From Acidobacteriota bacterium (GTDB lineage: Bacteria > Acidobacteriota > Blastocatellia > Pyrinomonadales > Pyrinomonadaceae): a stretch of 64,000 nucleotides of DNA. Every line of letters starts with the position of its first letter. The stretch's first letter is position 1. The notes under the pieces are model-generated. The model saw nothing but the letters and a program-made list of their open reading frames with translations, was not told the DNA's origin and ran no database searches. The position numbers and the translations under genes are program-made. Positions 1-8,274 of this stretch are shown in pieces. The DNA lies in contig JADJWI010000003.1 of the NCBI GenBank assembly GCA_016716435.1, positions 992,001-1,056,000 of the forward strand, written 5' to 3'.

Positions 1-2938
1 TGCGGCGAACGTCGAACGGCTGTCCGCTTTGGAGGCGGTAGATGCCGTTGACCTGCCAACCGCCGATGATTGCGTCAAGAGCCTTCGGCATATCGCTGCC
101 ATACTTGCGGCCGCGTCCGAAGGGAAGGTCGTAGACCGACTCGAACGAGAACACGTGCGGGAAGTCAACCCTCGACCGCGAGAACGGCTCGATGAAGTTG
201 ATGTTCGTATCGCCGACCGAGTCGAACGCGCCTTCGCCGTTATCTCTGGTCTCCGAAAGCGTGTAGGCAACGCGGTACTGCCAGCCATCGCTAAAGCGAC
301 GTTCGAGCTGGATCTGGAGCGAGTCGTACTGCGACTTGCCGACGTCGTCGCGGACGCGTGCCGGGCCGTTGAGCGACGGGTAGCAAAGCCCATTAACCAA
401 CGCACGCGGGCACGGAGCCTGCGTCCCGTCCTGAACGATGCGGCCGTTGAGGTTGTAATAGAGGATCAGGTTGCGGCCGGTCGTTCCAACGTAGCCGACG
501 CTGATCGCCGTATTGCTGGTCAGTTGGTGCTGGACCTGGAAATTGTACTGGTGGATGTTCGACGTCTTGTTGTCGGGCAGCCACGCAAGCACGCTGACGT
601 TCTGCGGGTTGTTAAGGTTGACGCTATCGACCGAACCGATCGGGAGCGGGCCGGTAGCAAGACGCGAATCGAGCGTGCCGTTCGGAGCACGGCCCGAGAG
701 CGTGATGCGGACGCCGTCACCGTAGTTGAACTGCGAGAAGCCGCTGTAGGGCGGGTTCTGAGCAAGCTGGTTGTCTATACCGCCGCGGTCAAGGAAATAA
801 AAGAGTCCGTAGCCGCCGCGAATGACCGTCTTGCCGTCGCCTTTGAGGTCGTAGGCAAAGCCGAACCGCGGTCCGAAGTTGTTGGTGTCGGTTTCCGTCA
901 GCGAATCGTTCGAATCGCTGGCAACGACAAGGCGGCCGGTGTTGATGTCAAAGTTTGCCTGCCGGCCGTACATCTCGGTCGGGTTGGTAAAGTACTCATA
1001 CCGAAGGCCGAGATTGAGCGTCAGCTTGTTCGTCACACGCCAGTCGTCCTGGATGAAGAAAGCATTCTCCCAGTTGCGGGTGCCGACCGTGCCAAAGGGC
1101 GGGCCGATCTGGTAGTTGCAGACAAAGCCGATCAGGAGGTCTGCCTGTTCCCAGCCCGTCGCCGGAGCTCCGCCGCACTGCGAGGGGTCGCTGTTGCCGA
1201 TCAGGAAGAAATAGCCCTTACCGCGGTTCGGACGATAGAGGGCAACGTCGCGGCGAAGGATCGTTCCGCCGAACTTGAACGTATGATTTCCCGTGATGTA
1301 GCTCATACTGTCAACGATCTGATAGGTCGTTTGCGGTACGAGGTACGGTCCAAAGTCGCCGGTGTACTCGAGCTGGCCGTTGTAGCCGCCGATAAGAGCA
1401 CCGCCGCCGAGGTTCTCATCTCGGTTTGCGTTCGGAATGCCGAGGTCCGCTGAGATCGTCTGATCAAAGAACGGCGGCGTGTAGCCGTAGCGAATGCGGT
1501 TGACCTGAATGCGGAATTCGTTAAAGAGCGAAGGCGAAAGAGCCGTGTTCAGGCCAACCACCGCTCCGCGGGTACGGATCGGGTTCGTTCCCGAACCGAA
1601 ACCGGCCGGCAAGGCCGGAAGCCGCGATGACGTCGTCTGGTCGAACATTCCGTAGCTGTACCGCCCAAAGATCTGGTTCTTCGAGTTCAGGTTCGAATCG
1701 ATACGGATATCGTACGTGTCCTGGTCGAGCGTCTCGTTACGGGTCGTTATGTAGTTGTTGAAGATGCCGGACCGGTTCGGCAGCGGGAAAGCCTGAAGGT
1801 AGGCAAGGCCAACCGCGTTCATACGGCTGCCCGGAAGCTGATCGACCCGGTTTCCGGCGATCGGAAGTCCGGTCAGGACGTCAGTCAACTGAATGTTTTC
1901 GGCCAACAGCTCTGAGAAATTGCCTGTCCGCATCAGCGCGGTCGGAACAGTTGCCGTCTCTTGGTTCAACGGAAGGAACTGACGAAGCCCTTCATAGTTA
2001 CCGAAAAAGAAGACCTTGTCCTTCCAGATCGGGCCGCCGAGCGTTCCGCCATATTGTCCGCGGCGAAATTCGCTCTTTGAGTTGTTAAAGGTCGGACGTG
2101 CGTCCAGATTGTCGTTGCGAATGAAAAGAAACGCACTGCCGTAAAAGTCGTTGCGGCCTGATTTGACGACCGAGTTAATGATCGCACCGCCGCCGCGGCC
2201 GAACTCGGCCGTCGCGACGCTGGTCTGCACGCGGAATTCCTGAACGGCCTCGGCCGACGGGAAGACGTTGATGGTGTTGACGAGCGATTCGTTGTTATCG
2301 ACACCGTCAAGCAAGAAGTTGTTCGCTTGCGTCCGCTGGCCGTTTACCGAGAGAGCGGCACCGCCGGTGTTGCGGCCGCGGTAGGTCTCAGCGTTGCCGC
2401 TGACGCCCGTGGCAAAGCCGGCCGGTACACCCTGAGTTACGCCTGGCGTGAGCCTTGCAAGCTCAAGCACGTTTCGCCCATTGAGCGGAAGTTCCACCGC
2501 CTCGCGGCCGCTGATCACCTCGCCAATGGCGGAAGTGCCCGTATCGACCTGCGGGATATCAAGTGTGACCGTTACGGTCTCCGTGACATCACCTGCTTCG
2601 AGCGTGAAGTTTGCCGTTGCATTCTGCGCGACCGAAAGCGTCACTTCCTGCTGGGTCATTTTGAAGCTCGCCTGCGAGACCTCGATCTGATATCGGCCCG
2701 GCTGCAGCGAGATTAGCGAGTAAAAGCCTTCGCCGTTCGTTGTAACCGAAACTTCTCGTCCGGTGCCGATGCCGCTGACCTTAACGGTCGCACCGGCAAC
2801 GGCTGCTCCGGCCGCGTCTGTTACCGTTCCGGAAATGCGTGCGGTCTCGGTCTGGGCAAAGCCCGCGGCAGCAAGAACCGCAACCGAGAACGCCAGACAA
2901 AGGAATCGTCGCGTTCCAGTAAAGATTTTGTGTTTCAT
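1..2938 (-). CDS. TonB-dependent receptor with carboxypeptidase-regulatory N-terminal domain (Oar-like), 3' end outside window
   Basis: Outer-membrane receptor/porin of the SusC/Oar-like group, expected to import a large ligand with TonB. The reading frame starts at an ATG and encodes a signal peptide (MKHKIFTGTRRF then a hydrophobic stretch ending GFAQ). A carboxypeptidase-regulatory/Cna-B-like domain follows (ISGTVTDAAGAAVAGATVKV), then a plug domain (VELPLNGRNVLELARLTPGV; FLLDGVDNN) and a long beta-barrel rich in aromatic and Asn residues. About 979 codons are present and the C-terminus lies beyond the left edge. A consensus-like promoter and a palindromic operator sit in the 193-bp gap to the ROK gene, which suggests repression by that neighbour. 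The substrate is unknown; sugar-linked uptake is only inferred from the ROK regulator. A 474-codon open frame on the opposite strand is a shadow. Confidence 0.9.
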   Translation of the reverse strand, partial: MKHKIFTGTRRFLCLAFSVAVLAAAGFAQTETARISGTVTDAAGAAVAGATVKVSGIGTGREVSVTTNGEGFYSLISLQPGRYQIEVSQASFKMTQQEVTLSVAQNATANFTLEAGDVTETVTVTLDIPQVDTGTSAIGEVISGREAVELPLNGRNVLELARLTPGVTQGVPAGFATGVSGNAETYRGRNTGGAALSVNGQRTQANNFLLDGVDNNESLVNTINVFPSAEAVQEFRVQTSVATAEFGRGGGAIINSVVKSGRNDFYGSAFLFIRNDNLDARPTFNNSKSEFRRGQYGGTLGGPIWKDKVFFFGNYEGLRQFLPLNQETATVPTALMRTGNFSELLAENIQLTDVLTGLPIAGNRVDQLPGSRMNAVGLAYLQAFPLPNRSGIFNNYITTRNETLDQDTYDIRIDSNLNSKNQIFGRYSYGMFDQTTSSRLPALPAGFGSGTNPIRTRGAVVGLNTALSPSLFNEFRIQVNRIRYGYTPPFFDQTISADLGIPNANRDENLGGGALIGGYNGQLEYTGDFGPYLVPQTTYQIVDSMSYITGNHTFKFGGTILRRDVALYRPNRGKGYFFLIGNSDPSQCGGAPATGWEQADLLIGFVCNYQIGPPFGTVGTRNWENAFFIQDDWRVTNKLTLNLGLRYEYFTNPTEMYGRQANFDINTGRLVVASDSNDSLTETDTNNFGPRFGFAYDLKGDGKTVIRGGYGLFYFLDRGGIDNQLAQNPPYSGFSQFNYGDGVRITLSGRAPNGTLDSRLATGPLPIGSVDSVNLNNPQNVSVLAWLPDNKTSNIHQYNFQVQHQLTSNTAISVGYVGTTGRNLILYYNLNGRIVQDGTQAPCPRALVNGLCYPSLNGPARVRDDVGKSQYDSLQIQLERRFSDGWQYRVAYTLSETRDNGEGAFDSVGDTNINFIEPFSRSRVDFPHVFSFESVYDLPFGRGRKYGSDMPKALDAIIGGWQVNGIYRLQSGQPFDVRR

Positions 2939-3063
2939 ATTCTTGGTGTTCCTCAATTCAAAATTGCAGTTATCGGTGCCAGCGATCTCTGCGGTTCTTT
3001 TTGGAGCGTTCCCTGAACGAGCGTTCGGCTAGTTGGGGACGCCGAGTCAGAGTGTGAAAGATT

Positions 3064-3114
3064 GTTTGTTTCCTAAACAAACAAAGTATTAAATATTCCA
3101 TATCGGTCTGTCAA
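3064..3114 (-). promoter_or_regulatory. Promoter and 19-bp palindromic operator of the TonB receptor gene
   Basis: On the minus strand a TTGACA -35 (3109-3114) and a TAATAC -10 (3086-3091) are spaced by 17 bp. The palindrome GTTTGTTTCCTAAACAAAC (3064-3082, given on the plus strand) covers the predicted start site near 3079. A copy differing at one base lies upstream of the ROK gene. Overlap with +1 fits a repressor site. It leaves a leader of about 140 nt before the receptor ATG. Confidence 0.75.
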
Positions 3115-3131
3115 GCGAAAAATTCGCTCAA

Positions 3132-4328
3132 CTAACCGCTCGCCGAAGCAAACTTTTTGGCAAGTACAAGGCCGACCGACCCGAGCACTGTCGGGTCATC
3201 GCCCAGGGTCGACGGTACTATCGCCGGTGTTTCGAGTTCGTTTCTAATGCTTCGCCCGGCAAGGACCTGAAGTTCGTCACGGATAAGTTCCCATGCACGA
3301 ACCACCCGCCCGTTGATAACTACCGCCTGCGGGCTGAACCCGACGATCAAATTAGAGATCCCGATACCAAGGAATCTGGCACTTTCTTTCAGCGTTTCGA
3401 CGGCGTTTGCTTCACCGTTGCGGGCCAATTCGATTAATCGGTCAATATCGATAGATGGATTCGCCGTTCCGTTCAATGCGGATGCATACCGGGCAACTAT
3501 CGCCTTTTCTGAGGCGTGAGCTTCCCAGCAATCTCTCCGGCCGCATGAACAGAGCACCGGAGCATTCTCGCCGACGAACATATGGCCGAATTCGCCCGCT
3601 GCGCCGAATTCACCCCGATAGATCTGGCCATCGATAACGATCCCGGTGCCGATGCCCTCGGCGACCAATATCATTACAAAGTTGCGGGTTGTGCGGATCC
3701 TTTCGTCGCCGAACCATAATTCGGCGACCGCTACCGCATTTGCGTCGTTATCGATGGTCACCGGAAGGCCGAATTTTCGCTCGATCTGCGACCCGATATC
3801 CCAGTTATTCCAGCCGAAATACGGTATGTAGACGATCGTTTGGCTGTCCGGGTCGGCGATGCCCGGGATACTTATCCCGACCTCCAGATTGGCGTTTCTG
3901 TGTTCCTGGGCAAATTCCCCGACGGGCGCCAATATCTGTTCATTCATGTAGCTGAGGTCACCAGAGGTCGGAAAGACCTTTTTCTCAAGCACGTTGCCGC
4001 CAAGGTCCGCTAGGGCGATCGTGGTGAGCCTCGGAGTAACATCAACCCCGATTGCGACCGGGATGCCGGTCTTTAATTTGAGCAATGTCGGCCGCCGGCC
4101 GCCGGTTGAGGTGCCGGCGCCTATTTCCTCGATAAATCCCTCGCCCAATAGTTCATCTACGATCGCCGAAACGGTCGAACGCTGCAGCGACGTCTCCCGA
4201 GCGATATCCGCCCTTGAGATCGGCGACTTCACGCGGACATAGTTCAGCACGATCTGCTTGTTTATGTCGCGGATCGTGTTGTGCCGGGCTATCTGCGATT
4301 TGGCCTTTGAGAGGTATATCTTCTTCAT
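3132..4328 (-). CDS. ROK-family transcriptional repressor
   Basis: Sugar-responsive regulator of the NagC/XylR (ROK) family, 398 aa, a normal length. Residues about 15-75 form a winged helix (NKQIVLNYVRVKSPISRADI...). Residues 85-395 are a ROK sugar-kinase-like domain with the Asp-containing GVDVTPR strand, the EGIGTGIVIDGQIYRGEFG segment and the zinc motif CSCGRRDC. It lies upstream of the TonB receptor on the same strand, and both genes carry nearly the same palindrome at their promoters, so autoregulation and control of the receptor are inferred. The effector sugar cannot be read from the sequence. A cytoplasmic kinase is less likely because of the N-terminal DNA-binding domain. Confidence 0.9.
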   Translation of the reverse strand: MKKIYLSKAKSQIARHNTIRDINKQIVLNYVRVKSPISRADIARETSLQRSTVSAIVDELLGEGFIEEIGAGTSTGGRRPTLLKLKTGIPVAIGVDVTPRLTTIALADLGGNVLEKKVFPTSGDLSYMNEQILAPVGEFAQEHRNANLEVGISIPGIADPDSQTIVYIPYFGWNNWDIGSQIERKFGLPVTIDNDANAVAVAELWFGDERIRTTRNFVMILVAEGIGTGIVIDGQIYRGEFGAAGEFGHMFVGENAPVLCSCGRRDCWEAHASEKAIVARYASALNGTANPSIDIDRLIELARNGEANAVETLKESARFLGIGISNLIVGFSPQAVVINGRVVRAWELIRDELQVLAGRSIRNELETPAIVPSTLGDDPTVLGSVGLVLAKKFASASG

Positions 4329-4380
4329 TAAAGCGTGTTCCTCGCGGGCCTGCGGTCAAAATGCAAGGCGGAACTTGATA

Positions 4381-4399
4381 GTTTGTTGCCTAAACAAAC
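4381..4399 (-). promoter_or_regulatory. Palindromic operator of the ROK gene
   Basis: GTTTGTTGCCTAAACAAAC on the plus strand, an inverted repeat differing at one base from the site at the TonB receptor promoter and followed by two further CAAA steps. It lies 53 bp before the ROK start. Just upstream on the minus strand is a TGTATAAA extended -10-like sequence, so the site would again sit near the transcription start. Confidence 0.65.
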
Positions 4400-4487
4400 A
4401 AACAAACACTGATATTTATACATCTCCTGCTTAAAATGTTCAATATGCACGAGTGAATTTCTCGCAAGAGCCAGCGGCGGAGTGCAT

Positions 4488-5102
4488 CTAGGGAAGGATC
4501 GAGGCCGCGTGCCACTCGATGATATCGTTCAGCAGTTCGGGTTCGAGGATGAGTTTTGCGATCGTCGGGTCAAATTCGATCGCCGCGAGGTCCGCGATCT
4601 CTTTACGGGCGGCATCGGGCGACATATTCGGCCTTCCGGGCCGCGTTTCCATCATTGCCGCGAAGGAATCTGCCGTGCGGAGTATGCGGGCGGCAAGCGG
4701 GATCTGTTCGCCTGAAATGGCGTCCGGATAGCCGCCGCCGTTCCACCACTCATGGTGCCAGCGGACGAGCAGCTGAACGCCGCGGGCGAGCCCGATCTTT
4801 GCCGCTTCCTGTTCGCCGATGACCGGATGCCGGTGCAGGTCGAACCGTTCGTCCTCGGTCAGCGAACGATGCTCCGCGATATAAGAGCGATCCATCGTCG
4901 CCTCGCCTATGTCGTGGACAAGCGCCGCCTGCTGCATATAGAAACGGTCGTGCGCGGCCATTCCGAGCCGCGTCCCGATGCGGTCGGCGATCGAGGCGAT
5001 AAGTTGTCCGTGCGGACGCGTATAGCCCTCGAAGCGGTCGATCCCGACCGAAAGGTCTATCAGCTTTTGTTCGAGCCTGCTTTCCTGTTCTGCTGTTTGC
5101 AT
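4488..5102 (-). CDS. HD-GYP domain phosphohydrolase
   Basis: Stand-alone HD-GYP-like protein of 204 aa, probably a cyclic-di-GMP phosphodiesterase or related metal-dependent phosphohydrolase. Visible motifs are the metal-binding HD pair in ALVHDIGE, a further His in HRHPVIGEQ, and HHEWWNGGGYPD, which corresponds to the HHE...GxGYP signature. A DSFAAM segment follows where the family usually has DxxDAM, so part of the distal metal site is altered. There is no receiver or sensor domain. It is separated from the ROK gene by about 160 bp and from the DUF4388 protein by 55 bp on the same strand. An FHA-GGDEF cyclase elsewhere in the window could share the same messenger. Confidence 0.8.
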   Translation of the reverse strand: MQTAEQESRLEQKLIDLSVGIDRFEGYTRPHGQLIASIADRIGTRLGMAAHDRFYMQQAALVHDIGEATMDRSYIAEHRSLTEDERFDLHRHPVIGEQEAAKIGLARGVQLLVRWHHEWWNGGGYPDAISGEQIPLAARILRTADSFAAMMETRPGRPNMSPDAARKEIADLAAIEFDPTIAKLILEPELLNDIIEWHAASILP

Positions 5103-5157
5103 TGTGCGAGCCGCCGAAAACTTGAGTATATCAGCAGTCCGCCGGGACGGGAAGTTT

Positions 5158-6714
5158 TTATGCCCTTATGCGAGCGAGAGCCGCCAACGCTTCTTTATGA
5201 TTCGGGACAAGTTCGAGGAACCGGCCTATTTCGCCTTCGGCCCGCTTGACCATATCGTAGTCGGTGTAGAACTCGATCAGCATCTCGCGGATCTTCCAGT
5301 TCTTTGCATCGAGCCGGACGGCGGTCTGCAGTTCGCCTTCTGCCTTGAACTTGAACTGAGCACTTTCGGCAAGCACTTTTCCGTAATGGGCATGGTAGAG
5401 CGCGTTCTGCGGGCTGTAGTGAACGGCTCGGGCGAGGTGCGTTGCGGCTCCGGCAAGGTCGCCTTCGGTCAAGCATCCGAGTGCGGCCTCAAAGTTCTGC
5501 AGGCCCGATTCCTCGCCCTGCGTCATCTTCTCATTTGCATCGCCGCCGCGTTCGGCAACGCGCTTTCGCATTGCCCGCTCCGATTCGAGTTTCTGGTCGT
5601 AATTTCGCCGCAGCCGCTCGTCGCGCAGAGTTTCGTGGGCGAAGGAAAGCTCAGTGAAGGCCGCCTGCATCTTCTTGAAAAGTTCTGGATCCTCGCGGCG
5701 GTAGCGGTCGGGGTGAAAGCTGCGCGCAAGAGCCAAGTATTTCTCGCGGACCACGCGGGCCGGTGCATTTTGGTCGATGGCAAGAAGGTCGTAAAGGCTC
5801 TCGTAGTTCTCGAACCGGGCAAGGTATTCTTCGGCCGAAAGCTCAACGATGGGCTCGATGTTCTCTTCAGACTGTGCGGCTTCGTCAAACGTGCCGTCGC
5901 CGTTTTGAGCGGCCGGCCGGGCAACGCGGACGTCCTCGGCCTTTTTGACGAGGTGGAGCTTTGCCGACGAGAGATTCTTAAGGTCAAGGTCCGAAAACGC
6001 CGGGTTCCAATTCGCCCTTTTGACGTATCCGCCAAGCCAGATCGTGTAGAGCCCGGAGAAGAGCAGGGACTCGGGCATTCGCGTCGCCGCTCGAAGTGCC
6101 TCAGCAGAAAGTGCCTGGCCGACAAACGCATCGAGGAGGATCTTTTCGTTCTCTCGGATGCCGTCCGGCTCTGGCACGTTACCGATCGGGTCGAACATCT
6201 CGTCGAAGCTGCGGAAGCGATTTATTACCCAACCGCTGTCAAAACAGCGGCCATAGTTCATCAGCAGATCGCCGATCTCGACGTCGAGCTTCAGGTCGTC
6301 GCGGACGCGGGCGAGCGGCGTGAACGTGAAATCGCCCTTGATCCACGAAAGGCTGTCGAGCACGATCTGCCGGACGATCGCCTTCGCAGCTTCGGTCAAT
6401 TGCTCTTCGCTCAGCCGGCCTGCGGCCTTGAGCGCGGCTGCAAGCTCATGGTCCTTCGCAAAATTGGGAAACTGGGCTAGTTCTTTTTGCTCGATCAGCT
6501 TCTCCTTGAGCAGGTGCGAAAATAGGCGGTGCTCGCGGGCATTTGAGACCGCGTAGATAAGACGCCCGTCGTCAAAATAAATTATGGCTTTCTTCACGCC
6601 AAAAGACAGCCGCAGGCTTCCGCCGAGGCTATTCTGGCGGATCTCGACGATCAGCTCCGCGAGCGGATGCTTTTCGATGGTGCTTTTGATCTCGAGGCCG
6701 TTTTCCGGGGACAT
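5158..6714 (-). CDS. DUF4388-DnaJ-TPR protein
   Basis: Multidomain cytoplasmic protein of 518 aa. Residues about 10-150 match the DUF4388/PATAN-like module seen in bacterial signalling proteins (LIVEIRQNSLGGSLRLSFG, then a segment ending LSWIKGDFTFTP). A J domain near 300-365 carries the HPD tripeptide (ARSFHPDRYRRED), which would stimulate a DnaK-type chaperone. C-terminal TPR-like helices follow (YHAHYGKVLAES..., EIGRFLELVPNHKEALAAL). The role is unknown; proteins of this build occur in delta-proteobacteria and Acidobacteriota. The start is the first ATG after a divergent intergenic region shared with a GNAT gene. Confidence 0.75.
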   Translation of the reverse strand: MSPENGLEIKSTIEKHPLAELIVEIRQNSLGGSLRLSFGVKKAIIYFDDGRLIYAVSNAREHRLFSHLLKEKLIEQKELAQFPNFAKDHELAAALKAAGRLSEEQLTEAAKAIVRQIVLDSLSWIKGDFTFTPLARVRDDLKLDVEIGDLLMNYGRCFDSGWVINRFRSFDEMFDPIGNVPEPDGIRENEKILLDAFVGQALSAEALRAATRMPESLLFSGLYTIWLGGYVKRANWNPAFSDLDLKNLSSAKLHLVKKAEDVRVARPAAQNGDGTFDEAAQSEENIEPIVELSAEEYLARFENYESLYDLLAIDQNAPARVVREKYLALARSFHPDRYRREDPELFKKMQAAFTELSFAHETLRDERLRRNYDQKLESERAMRKRVAERGGDANEKMTQGEESGLQNFEAALGCLTEGDLAGAATHLARAVHYSPQNALYHAHYGKVLAESAQFKFKAEGELQTAVRLDAKNWKIREMLIEFYTDYDMVKRAEGEIGRFLELVPNHKEALAALARIRA

Positions 6715-6891
6715 TGATTTTCGCAGAAAGGAGAGGGAGGATGCCGGAAGGTTTCCGGTAATGAAAGATTATATCAGAAATCGGCTGAGCGCACATTAAA
6801 TTTGCAGTCGCCGCCGGGGCCAAATGGCTTGACCGCGAACGGCGAAACTGCGAACATCCGAAGTTTAGAAAATGCCCACAAAACGGACGAA

Positions 6892-7644
6892 ATGAACCAA
6901 GAGATAACCATCCGCGAATGCACCTCGCTTGAGGAACTTGCCGACTGCGTTGACCTCCAACGCGAGGTCTTTCAGTTGCCCGAGATCGAGATCTCGCCGG
7001 TCCGCCATTTTGTGGTGACGAAGAACGCGGGCGGCTTTATCTTGGGAGCTTACAGCGGCGATATGCTGGTCGGATTTGTGCTCAGCGTGCCGGCTTTTCT
7101 TCGCGGCGAGAAGGCGTTTTACTCGCACATGACGGCGGTGAAGGCGTCGCATCAGAGCTCCGGCGTCGGCCGCAAGTTGAAATGGGCACAGCGGTCGCGG
7201 TCGCTTGAGCTTGGCGTCAAGTATGTTAAATGGACCTTCGAGCCCTGGAAGGCCCGTAATGCCTATTTCAACCTCGAGAAGCTCGGAGCTATCGTGACCG
7301 AATATCAGCCGAATTTCTACGGCGTCGATTACGCGACGGCGGGCACCGGCGGAAAGCAGATCGGCCTCGCCAGCGACCGGCTCTTCGCCGAATGGCACCT
7401 CGAAAGCCCGAAGGTCATGTCTCTAGCGGCCGGCGAAAACTTCGCCGAAACCCGCGAACCGCTTCGCCGGATCGCGGCACCCGCCGATTGGTCCTCGCTA
7501 GTAGCGGCCGACCCCGAAGCTGCACTCAAAGAGCAAGAACGCCTTAAAGCTGAGTTCACCGAAGCCTTCGCCGCCGGTCTCGTCGGCGCCGGATTCGAGC
7601 GCGACGCTAACGGGCCCGAGTATCTTCTTTATCCAGCCGGATGA
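6892..7644 (+). CDS. GNAT-family acetyltransferase (COG3375-like)
   Basis: Probable N-acetyltransferase of 250 aa, starting MNQEITIREC. The acetyl-CoA-binding region is seen as HMTAVKASHQSSGVGRKLK (the R/Q-x-x-G-x-G/A-like turn), preceded by GDMLVGFVLSVPAF. The long C-terminal half, including NFYGVDYATAGTGGKQIGL, resembles predicted acetyltransferases of COG3375. An in-frame TTG 90 bp upstream would add 30 residues that look non-coding, so the ATG is preferred. The substrate is unknown. It is a single gene, divergent from the DUF4388 protein and upstream of the mazEF-ligA operon. Confidence 0.75.
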   Translation: MNQEITIRECTSLEELADCVDLQREVFQLPEIEISPVRHFVVTKNAGGFILGAYSGDMLVGFVLSVPAFLRGEKAFYSHMTAVKASHQSSGVGRKLKWAQRSRSLELGVKYVKWTFEPWKARNAYFNLEKLGAIVTEYQPNFYGVDYATAGTGGKQIGLASDRLFAEWHLESPKVMSLAAGENFAETREPLRRIAAPADWSSLVAADPEAALKEQERLKAEFTEAFAAGLVGAGFERDANGPEYLLYPAG

Positions 7645-7657
7645 CGCTCAAAAAATA

Positions 7658-7686
7658 TTGACCGCCGGTATAACCGCGGTTATACT
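7658..7686 (+). promoter_or_regulatory. Promoter and perfect palindromic operator of mazE
   Basis: TTGACC (7658-7663), a 17-bp spacer and TATACT (7681-7686) form a near-consensus promoter. The perfect 18-bp palindrome GTATAACCGCGGTTATAC (7668-7685) fills the spacer and overlaps the -10. The predicted +1 is near 7693, one base before the mazE ATG, and no ribosome-binding sequence is visible, so the mRNA is probably leaderless. The site would suit autorepression by the antitoxin or TA complex. Confidence 0.8.
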
Positions 7687-7693
7687 CGGCAAT

Positions 7694-7936
7694 ATGAAAA
7701 CAGCCATATCAGTCCCGCAAGACATATTTGAACTGAGCGAAAAACTTGCAAAGAAGCTGAAAATCTCGCGGAGTGCGGTCTTTGCGTTGGGTGTAAAGCG
7801 GCTTAGTGAGGACGAAGCGATCGACGAAGACGATCTCGTCGCACGCATAAATGCGGTGTGCGCGACCACCGACACCTCGCTCGACCCAGCCATTAAGCGT
7901 TTGCAGGCCAGAGCACTGCAGAGGGACAAATGGTGA
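7694..7936 (+). CDS. Ribbon-helix-helix type antitoxin (MazE-like)
   Basis: Antitoxin of a type II TA pair, 80 aa. The N-terminus MKTAISVPQDIFELSEKLAK with KISRSAVFALGVKRL is a typical ribbon-helix-helix DNA-binding module. The acidic middle and C-terminal part (DEAIDEDDLVARINAV) would wrap the toxin. It overlaps the MazF-like toxin by 7 bp. The ATG was chosen because the RHH strand starts there and the promoter -10 lies just upstream; an upstream in-frame codon falls inside the operator. Confidence 0.85.
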   Translation: MKTAISVPQDIFELSEKLAKKLKISRSAVFALGVKRLSEDEAIDEDDLVARINAVCATTDTSLDPAIKRLQARALQRDKW

Positions 7937-8274
7937 TAACGAGAGGGGAGATCTGGTGGGCAGACCTACCAGAGCCAAAAGGCTCAATGCCCGGATATCG
8001 ACACCCAATTGTGATAATTCAGGCCGATCCGTTCAATCGCAGCGATCTCGCAACCGTTATCGGGGTCGTCGTCACAACTAATCTCGCTCTTGCATCAATG
8101 CCCGGAAACGTCGAGTTGACGTCCAAGCAGAGCGGATTGCCTAAGCGCTCGGTTGTTAATGTCACTCAGATCGTCACCGCCAACAGGTCCGATCTTCTTG
8201 AATTCGTTTCCCGATTGTCTGATCGCAAGATGGAACAGATTGAACTCGGAGTTCTCTTTGTTTTGGGCCTATGA
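7930..8274 (+). CDS. mazF: MazF/PemK-family endoribonuclease toxin
   Basis: Growth-inhibiting mRNA interferase of 114 aa. The PemK/MazF fold is recognisable from RGEIWWADLPEPKGS, then YRHPIVIIQADPFN, VIGVVVTTNL and the conserved LPKRSVVNVTQIVTANR region. It overlaps the antitoxin gene upstream by 7 bp. Its own TGA overlaps the ligA ATG in an ATGA arrangement, so translation of ligA is probably coupled to it. Cleavage specificity cannot be predicted. Confidence 0.9.
   Translation: MVITRGEIWWADLPEPKGSMPGYRHPIVIIQADPFNRSDLATVIGVVVTTNLALASMPGNVELTSKQSGLPKRSVVNVTQIVTANRSDLLEFVSRLSDRKMEQIELGVLFVLGL

Noticed and set aside
29..1453. 474-codon open frame on the plus strand
   Set aside because: It lies opposite the TonB receptor, whose minus-strand frame has a signal peptide, plug and barrel; the plus-strand translation has no recognisable domain and is a high-GC shadow.
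5104..6480. 458-codon plus-strand frame
   Set aside because: Antisense to the DUF4388-DnaJ-TPR gene, which has clear domains; no start signals or family resemblance.
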